From the NCBI RefSeq assembly GCF_002812485.1, contig NZ_CP025003.1, forward strand, positions 2,604,001-2,668,000: DNA of 64,000 bases. Direction: 5' to 3'. This document shows positions 17,401-26,576 of the stretch, piece after piece. Position 1 is the first letter of the stretch. Every line of letters begins with the position of its first letter. Origin of the DNA: Dickeya fangzhongdai (lineage in GTDB: Bacteria > Pseudomonadota > Gammaproteobacteria > Enterobacterales > Enterobacteriaceae). Under the pieces are notes generated by a model. It ran no database searches. It saw nothing but the letters and a program-made list of their open reading frames with translations, and had not been told where the DNA came from. The position numbers and the translations under genes were made by a program.

Positions 17401-20400
17401 TCCGTCCCCGTCAGCGCCACATCCTGCCCGGCATTCAGCCGTACCGACCCGCCGGTGCTGCCCAGCGTGCTGACGCTCTGGCTCTGCGTCGTCCCGGCGG
17501 TATCCAGCGTCTGGCGCAGCGATGTGCTGCCTATAGTAAACCCGATGCCGCCCCCGCTGAACACCCCGCTCTTCTTGCGACTGACGTCCTCATACTGCCG
17601 GTAGCGCTCCACACTGGCCGCGGTCGTGATGTCATGCCCCGCCGTCAGCGTCACGTCACCGTCCGCCGCCACCGCCGAGCCCTGCACCCCGATGTCATGC
17701 CCCGCCGTCAGCGCCACGCTGCCCCCCGACAGCAGCGTCCCCTTCTCCGTCGTCTGCGCCGTTTCCCGCAGCGTGTGCGTGGTGGTCTTCGACAGGAACC
17801 CCTTCTTCACCGTCGTCTCTTCAAAAAAATCATGCCGGCTTTCCGTCGCCGACAGCAGGTTCAGGTCCCGTCCCGCCTGCGCCGTCAGCGCGCCACGCGT
17901 TTCCGCCTGCGCCCCCTCGAGCGTCAGGTCCTGACCCGCCCGCAGGCTCAGCCCCCCGCCCGCATTCAGCACCGTCCCCTGCTGCGTCACCGTCTGCTGC
18001 CAGTCCAGATGCCGCGTCCACGCGTTCGAACTGAACTGCTCCTCGCTGGCCGACAGCAGGCTCAGGTCCCGTCCCGCCGACAGCGCCAGCGTCCCCGCCG
18101 CGCTCAGCTGCGCCGCCGTGCTGCTCAGGTCACGTCCCGCGCTCAGGCTCAGCTCGCCCCCGCTGGCGAGCGTACTCTGCACCAGCCCCTGACGACGACG
18201 TTCGGTGGTAGCCCCGTCGCCCTCGCGCACCGTGTCCGTCACCGTGGTCAGCGCCGTCAGTCGGATGTCGTTGCCCGCCGCCAGTTGCAGCGGCCCGCCC
18301 GCGCTCAGCTGCGCCCCGTTCAGCGCGATATCGTGCCCCGCCTGCAGCGTCAGCCCACCCTGTGCACTAATCAATCCCGTCTGACCAATGTCCGTGTGGT
18401 TTAATCGTTCGCGTCCATTTTTGGATTCAAACTGCCACTGGTCTGTTGTCGTGGTGTTGACGATATCGCCGTTGACGCTCGCCAGCGTCACCCGGTTGCC
18501 CTGTATCGTCGCGCTGCTGTTGGTCAGGTTCCCCAGCGCCACCAGGTTCAGCGCGCCGCCGGTGCTCAGCAGCCCGCCTTCACGGTTGCTCAGGGTGCCG
18601 CCGCCGGCGATGTTGAGTGCCTCCACCGCCGTCACCGTGCTGCCCCGGTTGTCGATATCCCCGCCCGCGCCCAGGTTCACGCTGTTGGCCACGATGCGGC
18701 TGCCCTGCAGGTTGGTTTTATCCGCCTGCGCCAGATACAGCTTCGGCGCCAGCACCGTCTGTCCGCCCACCGTGATGTTCTCCCACCACACCAGGCTGTG
18801 GCTCAGCCCCGCCACCTGCTCCGGCGTCAGGCTCACCCCCAGCTGCAGGTTCAGCCGGCTTTTCTCCGCCGCCGCGTTGTCCATCAGCTGCTGCATCTGC
18901 GCCAGCTCCGAGCCCACCCCGTTCAGGTAGCGCTGCCCGGTCTGGCTCAGCACCGCGTTGCTGATATAACGGGTGTCGAACGCCGCGTCGCCCAGAAAAC
19001 GGTAGTCGTGCTCCGCGTCCAGATTCAGTTTGCCCAGCAGGTAGGACGACCCCAGCACCTGCGTCGGGTCGGTCAGCGTCGGGCTGCGCTCCACCGGCAC
19101 CGTGGTGCCCGGCGTCTGGCCCAGCAGGCCGCGCAGGTCGCCGAACAGGCCGTTGTCCACCTGGCCAAGCCGGCTCAGCGTCGGGTTGGTGCGTATCAGG
19201 TAGCGGCTGTCGCTGGCGGTATCCGCCACGAACAGCCCGTTCTGGCTGGTGGGCAGCGGGTAGTCGGTCAGCGACGGGCCGGACAGCGGCGTCAGCCCCT
19301 GGGTCAGCGCCGCCTGCAGTTGGCCGAACGGCAGGGCCGACAGCGGCGTCAGGCTGGCCCCGGCCACCGGCACGCCGGCGGCGGCGCTCAGCCCGGAGCC
19401 GATACCCACCGGGGTCAGCGGACTGCCGGCGGACGTGGGGGTATCGCGGGTGACCGCACCGTAACCGGCATTCAGGCTGCCCGCCTGCCCGGCCAGCGCC
19501 ACGCTGCCGGCGCCGCCCAGGGCGGCCGTCGTGACGTTACCCGGCGCCCCGCCCAGCCCGCGGTCGGCCTGCGCCCCCACCGGGGTCGGCGCACCCACGC
19601 CGGCCAGCGTCGGCGTGGAAAGCGCGGGAATAAAGCCGCCGCTGCCCGGCTGTAAATTGGTGTTGCTGATATTCTGGGTGAAGTTGGCGGCTATTGCGCC
19701 GCCGGCCTGGATGGTGGCGGTGTAGGACTGGCCGTTAATAAGTTCGGTGGTGGGCTCACCGAGGGGTTTATAATTGATAGAATAATGTTTGTTTTGTATT
19801 CCGAATTTTTCTGCCAGATCAAGCTGCTTTGTTATTGGTGAATTATAACCACCGACATACACACTTTGATCATCGTTAGCGAAATCATTAATCCAGCTCC
19901 ATGTTCCATACACAAACTCAACACTATCATATATATATGTCATATATCGTTTTACATCACCCGCCTGATAAGTCCTGTTATTAAGGCTGCTTCCATATAA
20001 AACGATATTGTTGCGTGCATAAATAGTTGAGGCATCGTTTAACAACACATTTGAAGTAATCAATGCATCATTTGCTGAATTAATTCTCGCCTCGCCGCCT
20101 TGTGCTGATACAGATACTGACTTACTCGCAAGAGATACTTTCTGAATAGCAGCCCTGGCAAAGGGGGCCAATAAATACCCAGCTGAATCACCACAGCGTG
20201 CGCCACTGGCTTTTCCTCCCCGAAGACAACCGGTATAGAATTCTGCTATACCCAAGTCGCCCTCTTTAAACCAGGTAATAGGGATCTCAACACGCTCTCC
20301 TCCTACCCAGTCAGGTACGGCCTCAGTAATACTCTCTCCTTCCGTCACCGTCAGCCCTTCCCGCTGGTTGGTCAGCGTCCCGGTATTGATGCGGATATCC

Positions 20401-23400
20401 CCCCGCTGCGTCTCGATGGTCCCCGAACTGTTCAGCACGCTGTCGCTCGCATTGCCCGCCGCGTCTCGCTGTATCCACAGGCTGTTCCCCGCCAGGATGT
20501 TGCCGTACCGGTTCACCAGCGCGGCCGACAGCAGCTGCAGGTTGCCCCCGCCGTACAGCAGGCTGCTGTTGTCTATCAGCCCCCCCGCCTGCACCAGCAG
20601 GTCGCCCGCCGTGCCGATAAATCCCCGGTTGGTGATATCGCCGCTCGCCAGCAGGCTCAGCGGCCCGCCGCTCTGGATACTCCCGCTCTCGGTCTGGCTG
20701 ATGGCCGCCGCCGACAGCGTGCTGTTGCCACTGCCCGCCACGATGCGGCCCTGCTGTGTCAGCGTGCCGGTGCTGCTCACCGTCACCCCGTTGCCCTGCA
20801 GCGTCCCCCCCTGCACCAGGTCGCCCGTCACGTTCAGCGTCAGCTGTCCCCCCGCCGCCAGCGTGCGCGTCAGGGTGAACGGGTTGCCGAGGTCCGCCCG
20901 CAGGTCGCCCAGCGCCGCCAGCTGACCGCTCTGCGTCAGCTGCCCGGTACGCAGCTGCAGGTCCCCCGCGCTGTACAGCCGTGCCCCGTCCGCGTTGGTC
21001 AGGCTCGCCGCCTGCAGCGCCAGCCGCGTCAGCCCCAGCAGCGTGCCCCGGTTCTCCAGCGCCCCGTCGGTGGTGATGTCCAGCTGCCCCGCCTGCACCG
21101 TCCCGCGGTTGGTCCACTGCGGCAGGTGCAGCGTCAGCCCGTTCTGCGCCTGCAGCGTGCCGCCGTTGTCCAGCTGCGCGGTGCTCAGCAGCAGCTCCGC
21201 GCCCTGCGCCCAGCCCGCGTTGTTCAGTTGCGCGGCGGTCAGCGTCAGCGCCCCGCCCGACAGCAGTTGCCCGCCGCCCAGGTTGTCCAGCACGCCGCCA
21301 CTCTGTACCGTCAGCCCGCCGCGCCCCTGTATCTGCCCGGCATTGCTGACCGACGCCCCGCTCAGCGACACCGCCCCGCCGAGCAGCGTCGCCCCGGCGG
21401 TGTTCTCCAGCGGGTTGTCCACCGTGACGTTCAGCTGCCCGGCGCCGCTGATGCCGCCCTGATTGCGCAGGCGGGCCGCCCGCAGCGTCACGTCCTGCGC
21501 CTGCATCTGCCCGGCGTTGTCCAGCGTCGCCGCCGTCAGGCTGAACGCCCCGTTGCCCAGCAGCCGGCTGTCCGCCCCGCCCTGATAGGCGCCGGTGAGC
21601 TGTATCACGCCGTCGGTGACCCCCAGCAGCGTGCCCCGGTTGTCCAGCGTCGCCGCCTCCAGCGTCAGCCGGTCCGACTGCCACAGCCCCTGATTGAGCA
21701 GCGTGCCGGTGGTCAGGCGGCCGCTGCCGCCGCTCAGTAACTGGCTGCCGACGCGATTGGTGACACGGTCACCGTAGCGGGCGTCAAAACCGCCCAGTGC
21801 GGTCAGCGTGCCGCCGTTGTCGAACTGTTGGCCGCGCAGCGTCGCCAGCCCCTGGGTGCTGAGTTGCCCGGTATTGGTCAGGCTGGCGGTGTCAAGAGAC
21901 AGGCCGTTCAGGCCGGTCAGCGTGCCGCCGTTGGTCAGCGTGGCGCCGGTAACGCGCAGTTCATCCGCCTGCCACAGCCCGGCGTTGTCGGCGTTGTCGA
22001 TGGCCAGCGTCGCCGTGCCGCCGCTCAGCAGCTGACTGCCGGCCCCGCCGGTATAGCGCGACACCCCGCTCAGCGTCAGCGCCGACGTGCCCTGCACCCG
22101 GCCGGCGTTGTCCACCGTCCCCGCCTGCAGCGTCAGCGCGTCCCCCTGTATCTGCCCGGCGTTGTCCAGCGCCGCCGCCGTCACGGTGGCGGTACCGTTG
22201 CCCAGCAGCGCACCGTCGGCGGTATTGGTCAGCTGCCCCCGGCTGGTCACCTCCAGTTGCGACAGCCCCACCAGCCGCCCGCCGTTCTCCAGCGTGCCGG
22301 TGGTCAGTTGCAGCCGGTCACCGCCCAGCTCGCCCAGTTGCGTCAGCGTGTCGGCAGTGACGGTTACCCGGCCATTGCCCACGACCCGGCTGCCCGCCCC
22401 ACCGTTGTAGCCCTGCGTCAGGGTCAGCGTGGCGTCGTTCGCCGCCAGCAGCGTGCCGCCGTTGGTGAGCGAGTCCGCCGTCAGCAGCAGGTTACGCCCC
22501 TGCCAGCCCCCCAGGCTGGTCACCGCGCCGGCCTGCACCTGCCAGTCGCCGTTGCTCAGCAGCCGGCCCGGTTCGCCCACCGTCAGCGCACCGGTCAGGT
22601 TCAGCTCGCCGCCCTGCTCCGCCAGCAGCGTGCCGCCATTGCTCAGTTGGTTGCCGACCAGTTGCAGGGTGCGGCTTTCCAGTCGGCCGCCGTTGGTGGT
22701 GTCGCCGGCCGTCAGCCACAGCGTACCGCCGCTCGACAGTGTGCCCTGGTTGTCCAGCCGACGGCCGGTTAGCCGGCTGTCGCCGCCGCTGACCAGCGTG
22801 CCGGTGTTGCTCAGGCTGCCCGCCGGCAGGCTGACCGCCTGCACATCCTGCGCCAGCTGCCGCACCGCCCTCAGCGGGGTGCGCGGTGGAACGTTGTCAG
22901 GCAGGGTGACCGTCAGGTCAGCGTCGCTCTGTATCTGCCCGCCATTGCGCAGGCTGTCCGCCGTCAGCGTCAGGCTGCCGGCCTGCCACTCGCCGTCGTT
23001 CTCCGCCGCCGCAGCGTTCAGCACCGCCGCCCCCTGCGTCAGCAGTGTGCCGGTGGCGCTGTTGGCGAGGGTGTCGCGGGCGGTCAGCGTCAGCGCCGAC
23101 AGGCCGAGCAGTTGCCCGGCGTTGCGGACCGTATCCGCCGTGGCGTCAATCGCGCCGGACTGCCACTGGCCCTGATTGTCCAGCGCCGTCGCCGTCAGCC
23201 GGCCCGCGCCGTTGCTCAGCCACTGGCCGTCCGCCCGGTTGCGTGCCGTGCCGGTAATCGCCAGCGTCAGCGCGTCCACCCCCAGCAGGGTGCCGCTGTT
23301 GTCAAGCTGGTCTGCCGTCACGCTCAGCGTCTGCCCTTCCAGCCGCCCGCGGTTGGTCAGCGCCCCGGGCAGGGTCACCGTCAGTGACTCTACGCCGGTG

Positions 23401-26400
23401 ACGGTACCGCTGTTGGTCAGTGGCCCGCCTTCAAGGGTGACGCGACCGCCGCTCAGCGTGCCCCGGTTGTCCATCTGCTGTCCGGTGACCGCTATCGTCC
23501 TGCCCTGCCAGTTGCCGTCGTCGTTGGTGAGGGTGTTGCCACGCAGGCTCAGTGCGCCCTCACTGCTCAGGCTGCCCGCGCCGTCGTAATTGCCGCTCAG
23601 CGTCAGCGCCCCCTGTGAGGCCAGTTGCCCGCCGTTGTACAGCGCACGGCCATCCACCGTCAGCGCCCCGCGCACCGATACCCCGCCGCTGTTGGTCAGC
23701 TGGCCCAGCGTCAGCCGGGTGTCGCCGTTGGCGGCAAGCTGGCCGCTGTTGGTCAGCCCGTCCAGCGTCGCCGTCAGCGTGCCGTCGCTCTGTATCTGCC
23801 CGCCGTTACGCAGGCTGGCCGCCGTCAGCAGCAGGCTGCCGCTCTGCCACCCGCCGTCGTTCTCCGCCGCCGCGGCGTTCAGCACCGCCGCCCCCTGCGT
23901 CAGCAGTTGACCGGTGCCGCTGTTGGTCAGCGCGCCGGTTGTCGTCAGCGTCAGCGCCGACAGCCCCAGCAGTTGCCCGGCGTTGCGGACCGTATCCGCC
24001 GTGGCGTCAATCGCGCCGGACTGCCAGCGGCCCTGGTTGTCCAGCGCGCCCGCCGTCAGCCGGCTGAGCCCGCTGCTCAGCCACTGGCCGTCCGCCCGGT
24101 TGCGCGCCGTGCCGGTAATCGCCAGCGTCAGCGCGTCCACCCCCAGCAGGGTGCCGCTGTTGTCAAGCTGGTCTGCCGTCACGCTCAGCGTCTGCCCTTC
24201 CAGCCGCCCGCGGTTGCTCAGCGTGCCGGGCAGGGTCACCGTCAGTGCCTCCACCCCGGTGACCGTGCCGCTGTTGGTCAGTGGCCCGCCTTCAAGCGTG
24301 ACGCGACCGCCGCTCAGCGTGCCCCGGTTGTCCATCTGCTGCCCGGTGACCGCTATCGTCTTGCCCTGCCAGTTGCCGCCGTCGTTGGTGAGGGTGTTGC
24401 CACGCAGGCTCAGTGCGCCCTCACTGCTCAGGCTGCCCGCGCCGTCGTAATTGCCGCTCAGCGTCAGCGCCCCCTGTGAGGACAACTGTCCGGCGTTGTA
24501 CAGGTCGGCCCCGCTGACCGTCAGCGCGCCGCGCACCGACAGCACGCCCCGGTTATCCAGCGTACCCAGCGTCAGCCGGGTGTCGCCGTTGGCGGCCAGC
24601 TGGCCGCTGTTGGTCAGCCCGTCCAGCGTCGCCGTCAGCGTGCCGTCCAGGCTCACCACCCCGCTGTTGCGCCACTGCCCGGCGCTCAGCGACAGCCCCT
24701 GCGCCGTCAGCTGGCCGGCCGTGTCCATGTCGCCCGTTGAGAGCGTCATCCCGCCGCCGCTTACCAGCGACCCCGTCGCCGTCTGGCTCAGCCGCCCGAC
24801 GGTATTGAGGCTCACCGCCTCCCGCCCCTGCAGCGCGCCGCTGTTGGTCAGCCCGTCCCCCGTCACCGTCACCGTGCCGCCCGACACCGTCCCCCGGTTG
24901 GCCGTCTCGCCCGCCTGTATCGTCAGCCCGCGTCCGGCCAGCAGCGACCCGCCGTTGTCCAGCCGCGCCGCCGCCTGCACCGCCAGCGTCTCGTCCGCCG
25001 ACAGCGTCCCGCGGTTGCTCAGCTGCGGCGTCTGCACCGTCACCTGCCGCCCGCTCACCGTGCCCCGGTTGTCCAGCACCGGCGTCGTCAGCCTCACCGT
25101 CCCGCCCGCCAGCGTGCCCCGGTTGCTCAGCGACCCCGCGCTCACCGTCAGCCCGCTCCCCGCCAGCAGCGCCCCGTCCCACTGCATCTCCCCCGCGCCG
25201 TCCAGCGTCAGCTCGCCCGTCGCCTGCCAGCGGCCCGCGCCGCGTACGTCGCCGCCGCTCACCGTCACCGTCGGCGCCCCGGCGTCCCCGTCCAGCGTCA
25301 GCGCCCCGCCGCTCACCGTCAGCACGCGGCCCGCCTGCCACGCCCCGCCCGCCGCCTGGCTCACCGCCCCCGAGGCGCTCAGGCTCACCCGGTCGCCCGC
25401 CAGCTGCGCCTGCCCCAGCGCCAGCGCCGACCCGCTCAGCGTCAGCCCGTACCCCGGCTGCACCGCCCCGTCGTCGCCCACCCCGGCGCTCAGCCGCCCG
25501 CCGTCCGCCGCAATGCGCCCGTCGCTCGCCAGCGTCAGGTCCCGGCCCGCCCGCGTCTGACTGCCCGTCAGGGTGATGCCCTGCGTCCCGCTCAGCGCAA
25601 TCGCCCCCTGCGCCTGCTGTTGGTCCTGCAGCGCCAGCGTGGCCCCCTGCGCCGTCAGGTCGCCCTGCGCTATCGCGCTGCCCACCTGCAGCCGCCCGTT
25701 CGCCGCCAGCCGGATGTCCCCCTGCCGCGCGCTCAGCCCGGCGGTGTTCACCCCCACACCCTGCTCCGTCGACACCAGACTGATGCGGTGGGCGTACATG
25801 CCCCCCAGCGCCCCGGTGTCCAGCGCCAGCGCCGGCGACGGCCCGTCCCCGGGCTGCGCCGTCACCCCGCCGTCCATGCCCACCCGGTTCGCCCCCAGCA
25901 CCACCCGGGCGTCGCGCGCGTTCAGCCCCGCCTGCAGGCTCGCCGTGCGCGCTATCAGCGCAAAGTAGTCGCTCCCGCTCGCGTCCAGCCCCGCCCCGTC
26001 TATCAGGATGTCACCGCCGCGCACGTCCAGTCCGCTCAGCTGCCCCGCCGCGTCGAACTGCGGGGTGCCGGTGGTCAGGGTGACACGCGGGGTGTTGAGA
26101 AAGCCGCAGCCGCTGCAGGTGATGCCGTACGGGTTCGCCACCACCACGTTCGCCGCCTGACCGGCCACCTCCAGGTAGCCCGCCAGCCGGCTGCGGTTCG
26201 GCGACACCACCTCGTTGAGGATGGCCGCGGCCGCCCGGCCCTGCAGGTTGGGGTTGGTCTGTATCAGCCCGCCCAGCTGGCTCGGATTGAGCTGGGCCGT
26301 GCCGTTGTTGAGGATAAGTCCGCGGCTGTCAACGCTGAAGTCGTGGTAGCGGTTGTGCGACAGCCCCGCGGCGTCCGGCGCGGCGATGTTCACCACCGGC

Positions 26401-26543
26401 ACCCCGTTGCCCGCCGCCTCCAGCGCCGTGCTCCCCGACGCCACCGTCACCCCCGCCGCCAGCGCCGGCAGCACCGGCTGCAGCCCCGTCAGCCACACCA
26501 GTACCCACACCAGCACCCGCTGCGACGTCTTCACCGCTTTCAT
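14448..26543 (-). CDS. cdiA: CdiA/HecA-type filamentous hemagglutinin, contact-dependent inhibition toxin (RNase A-like CT)
   Basis: 4031 residues from ATG 26543 (AGGAG 7 nt upstream); eleven upstream in-frame codons are not likely translated. The extended signal peptide is about 1-30 (LVWVLVWLTGLQPVLPALA). The TPS domain has NPNL and NPYGI motifs (about residues 105-150). FHA-1 repeats run to about 2050, followed by an AT-rich-encoded region (about 2068-2268) where receptor-binding domains sit, then a Tyr/Pro-containing region. FHA-2 repeats run from about 2730, then pretoxin, and VENN near 3740. The last 290 residues hold an RNase A-like bacterial CT: GGGLAAHEAAGGHLIARHVG, ASTFSDRAVAESAI, and the terminal DPTMPDGYRIHTGYPTP. 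It is exported by a TpsB partner, which is not seen here, and kills neighbours lacking CdiI. HecA of Dickeya is an attachment homologue, so adhesion is also likely. Confidence 0.93.
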   Translation of the reverse strand: MKAVKTSQRVLVWVLVWLTGLQPVLPALAAGVTVASGSTALEAAGNGVPVVNIAAPDAAGLSHNRYHDFSVDSRGLILNNGTAQLNPSQLGGLIQTNPNLQGRAAAAILNEVVSPNRSRLAGYLEVAGQAANVVVANPYGITCSGCGFLNTPRVTLTTGTPQFDAAGQLSGLDVRGGDILIDGAGLDASGSDYFALIARTASLQAGLNARDARVVLGANRVGMDGGVTAQPGDGPSPALALDTGALGGMYAHRISLVSTEQGVGVNTAGLSARQGDIRLAANGRLQVGSAIAQGDLTAQGATLALQDQQQAQGAIALSGTQGITLTGSQTRAGRDLTLASDGRIAADGGRLSAGVGDDGAVQPGYGLTLSGSALALGQAQLAGDRVSLSASGAVSQAAGGAWQAGRVLTVSGGALTLDGDAGAPTVTVSGGDVRGAGRWQATGELTLDGAGEMQWDGALLAGSGLTVSAGSLSNRGTLAGGTVRLTTPVLDNRGTVSGRQVTVQTPQLSNRGTLSADETLAVQAAARLDNGGSLLAGRGLTIQAGETANRGTVSGGTVTVTGDGLTNSGALQGREAVSLNTVGRLSQTATGSLVSGGGMTLSTGDMDTAGQLTAQGLSLSAGQWRNSGVVSLDGTLTATLDGLTNSGQLAANGDTRLTLGTLDNRGVLSVRGALTVSGADLYNAGQLSSQGALTLSGNYDGAGSLSSEGALSLRGNTLTNDGGNWQGKTIAVTGQQMDNRGTLSGGRVTLEGGPLTNSGTVTGVEALTVTLPGTLSNRGRLEGQTLSVTADQLDNSGTLLGVDALTLAITGTARNRADGQWLSSGLSRLTAGALDNQGRWQSGAIDATADTVRNAGQLLGLSALTLTTTGALTNSGTGQLLTQGAAVLNAAAAENDGGWQSGSLLLTAASLRNGGQIQSDGTLTATLDGLTNSGQLAANGDTRLTLGQLTNSGGVSVRGALTVDGRALYNGGQLASQGALTLSGNYDGAGSLSSEGALSLRGNTLTNDDGNWQGRTIAVTGQQMDNRGTLSGGRVTLEGGPLTNSGTVTGVESLTVTLPGALTNRGRLEGQTLSVTADQLDNSGTLLGVDALTLAITGTARNRADGQWLSNGAGRLTATALDNQGQWQSGAIDATADTVRNAGQLLGLSALTLTARDTLANSATGTLLTQGAAVLNAAAAENDGEWQAGSLTLTADSLRNGGQIQSDADLTVTLPDNVPPRTPLRAVRQLAQDVQAVSLPAGSLSNTGTLVSGGDSRLTGRRLDNQGTLSSGGTLWLTAGDTTNGGRLESRTLQLVGNQLSNGGTLLAEQGGELNLTGALTVGEPGRLLSNGDWQVQAGAVTSLGGWQGRNLLLTADSLTNGGTLLAANDATLTLTQGYNGGAGSRVVGNGRVTVTADTLTQLGELGGDRLQLTTGTLENGGRLVGLSQLEVTSRGQLTNTADGALLGNGTATVTAAALDNAGQIQGDALTLQAGTVDNAGRVQGTSALTLSGVSRYTGGAGSQLLSGGTATLAIDNADNAGLWQADELRVTGATLTNGGTLTGLNGLSLDTASLTNTGQLSTQGLATLRGQQFDNGGTLTALGGFDARYGDRVTNRVGSQLLSGGSGRLTTGTLLNQGLWQSDRLTLEAATLDNRGTLLGVTDGVIQLTGAYQGGADSRLLGNGAFSLTAATLDNAGQMQAQDVTLRAARLRNQGGISGAGQLNVTVDNPLENTAGATLLGGAVSLSGASVSNAGQIQGRGGLTVQSGGVLDNLGGGQLLSGGALTLTAAQLNNAGWAQGAELLLSTAQLDNGGTLQAQNGLTLHLPQWTNRGTVQAGQLDITTDGALENRGTLLGLTRLALQAASLTNADGARLYSAGDLQLRTGQLTQSGQLAALGDLRADLGNPFTLTRTLAAGGQLTLNVTGDLVQGGTLQGNGVTVSSTGTLTQQGRIVAGSGNSTLSAAAISQTESGSIQSGGPLSLLASGDITNRGFIGTAGDLLVQAGGLIDNSSLLYGGGNLQLLSAALVNRYGNILAGNSLWIQRDAAGNASDSVLNSSGTIETQRGDIRINTGTLTNQREGLTVTEGESITEAVPDWVGGERVEIPITWFKEGDLGIAEFYTGCLRGGKASGARCGDSAGYLLAPFARAAIQKVSLASKSVSVSAQGGEARINSANDALITSNVLLNDASTIYARNNIVLYGSSLNNRTYQAGDVKRYMTYIYDSVEFVYGTWSWINDFANDDQSVYVGGYNSPITKQLDLAEKFGIQNKHYSINYKPLGEPTTELINGQSYTATIQAGGAIAANFTQNISNTNLQPGSGGFIPALSTPTLAGVGAPTPVGAQADRGLGGAPGNVTTAALGGAGSVALAGQAGSLNAGYGAVTRDTPTSAGSPLTPVGIGSGLSAAAGVPVAGASLTPLSALPFGQLQAALTQGLTPLSGPSLTDYPLPTSQNGLFVADTASDSRYLIRTNPTLSRLGQVDNGLFGDLRGLLGQTPGTTVPVERSPTLTDPTQVLGSSYLLGKLNLDAEHDYRFLGDAAFDTRYISNAVLSQTGQRYLNGVGSELAQMQQLMDNAAAEKSRLNLQLGVSLTPEQVAGLSHSLVWWENITVGGQTVLAPKLYLAQADKTNLQGSRIVANSVNLGAGGDIDNRGSTVTAVEALNIAGGGTLSNREGGLLSTGGALNLVALGNLTNSSATIQGNRVTLASVNGDIVNTTTTDQWQFESKNGRERLNHTDIGQTGLISAQGGLTLQAGHDIALNGAQLSAGGPLQLAAGNDIRLTALTTVTDTVREGDGATTERRRQGLVQSTLASGGELSLSAGRDLSSTAAQLSAAGTLALSAGRDLSLLSASEEQFSSNAWTRHLDWQQTVTQQGTVLNAGGGLSLRAGQDLTLEGAQAETRGALTAQAGRDLNLLSATESRHDFFEETTVKKGFLSKTTTHTLRETAQTTEKGTLLSGGSVALTAGHDIGVQGSAVAADGDVTLTAGHDITTAASVERYRQYEDVSRKKSGVFSGGGIGFTIGSTSLRQTLDTAGTTQSQSVSTLGSTGGSVRLNAGQDVALTGTDVIAARDIDLSGRNVSVTPGHDIRRTTQTMEQKQSGLTIALSGSVGGALNSMVETVQAVSRESDSRLKTLAGVKAALSAGQGAQATRLALAQREGASAKAAAGGGEDSAQPQAVGVSISYGSQSSSSQQTRTQDTVSGSSVTAGGNLRVHATDGDITVVGSQLKAGQDLTLAATRDILLLSGANTQHTEGSNQSKGGSIGVSIGVSASGSFGLSVSASVNAAKGNLRGDGLTHTESLLEAGRTAILSSGRDTTLQGAQVDAGAITARVGRDLLVRSEQDSDRYDSKQQSVSAGVTIPIYGGGGGASFSFSRDKVHSNFDSVQEQSGLFAGSNGFDVTVGNHTQLDGGAIASTASAERNRLETGTLGFSNIDNRAEYSASHTGGGFSTSAPVGLQVLSNVGGLMLAGANQSGSSAGTTYAAVSDGTLVIRNPTGQQQDVSGLSRDTAGANSGALNPIFDKEKVESKLRQAQLLSEIGAQVLDIASAEGTINATKDANAGLAATSAEKRREKAASLAQASPDKVITQDDVTQALYQDYYHASLNASPYRTGGPVRQGIQAVTAALQGVLAGNVAQAVTGAAAPYLAEQIHKATTDAKGNTDVMANTIAHALLGAVVAESGGNSALAGAAGEAGGELAARALLEALYPGKKPDELNEDQKQLLSTLSTIAGGLAAGVAGNSGTDAVQGAQSAQVAVENNLLSAKRSQERYEKLAACNGDKACVAEVRREFGPESDEQRQRVETCSSAADCYTVEQGLKSMRAEYSQQEAALAEKARTQGVGSLSEAEQKEWIAARSALTELDSQINLSLHRAQTMGGSAEVSAEITNVMGHAAIASAAGVAGGISKATSKESVTTGQNSPIVPGGGLAAHEAAGGHLIARHVGQSDEQLATRLANDPKVRVASTFSDRAVAESAISNAIGANQSAIGSFMKSNNNQVVIKYSSPTVIGSSMTRGSTSSQPVSNVTVVIRKDPTMPDGYRIHTGYPTP
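15326..16606. repeat. 1.28-kb direct repeat, copy 2 (inside the active cdiA)
   Basis: Partner of 9491-10771. It covers residues about 3313-3740 of CdiA, ending at the VENN boundary, after which the two modules are unrelated. Confidence 0.92.
19740..20340 (-). other. AT-rich receptor-binding-type segment within cdiA
   Basis: About 600 bp whose base composition and codon use differ sharply from the very GC-rich flanks. It encodes residues about 2068-2268: non-repetitive, aromatic-rich sequence with two cysteines (TGCLRGGKASGARCG) between FHA-1 and the Tyr/Pro region. In E. coli CdiA proteins this position holds the variable receptor-binding domain. The receptor class is unknown. Confidence 0.65.
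22923..24644. repeat. 861-bp tandem duplication in the FHA-1 coding region
   Basis: Two adjacent units of 287 codons (about 22923-23783 and 23784-24644) match at a constant offset of 861 bp with scattered differences. Both contain the block NSGQLAANGDTRLTLG, then LRGNTLTND, then LDNSGTLLGVDALTLA. Each unit holds many roughly 20-residue FHA-1 repeats, so the duplication lengthens the beta-helical filament without a frame change. Confidence 0.88.
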
Positions 26544-26576
26544 CCCTGAACTCCTGAATAATAATGCACAAGGCAA

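Noticed and set aside
22923..24644. Regular short repeats that might suggest a CRISPR array.
   Set aside because: They are coding FHA-1 repeats of varying sequence without constant repeat/spacer structure.
15078..26549. Many long plus-strand open frames opposite cdiA (for example 17340-18404, 21828-22772, 24451-25560).
   Set aside because: They are antisense shadows caused by high GC and repeated FHA codons; products are low-complexity Arg/Pro/Gln-rich with no domains or ribosome sites.
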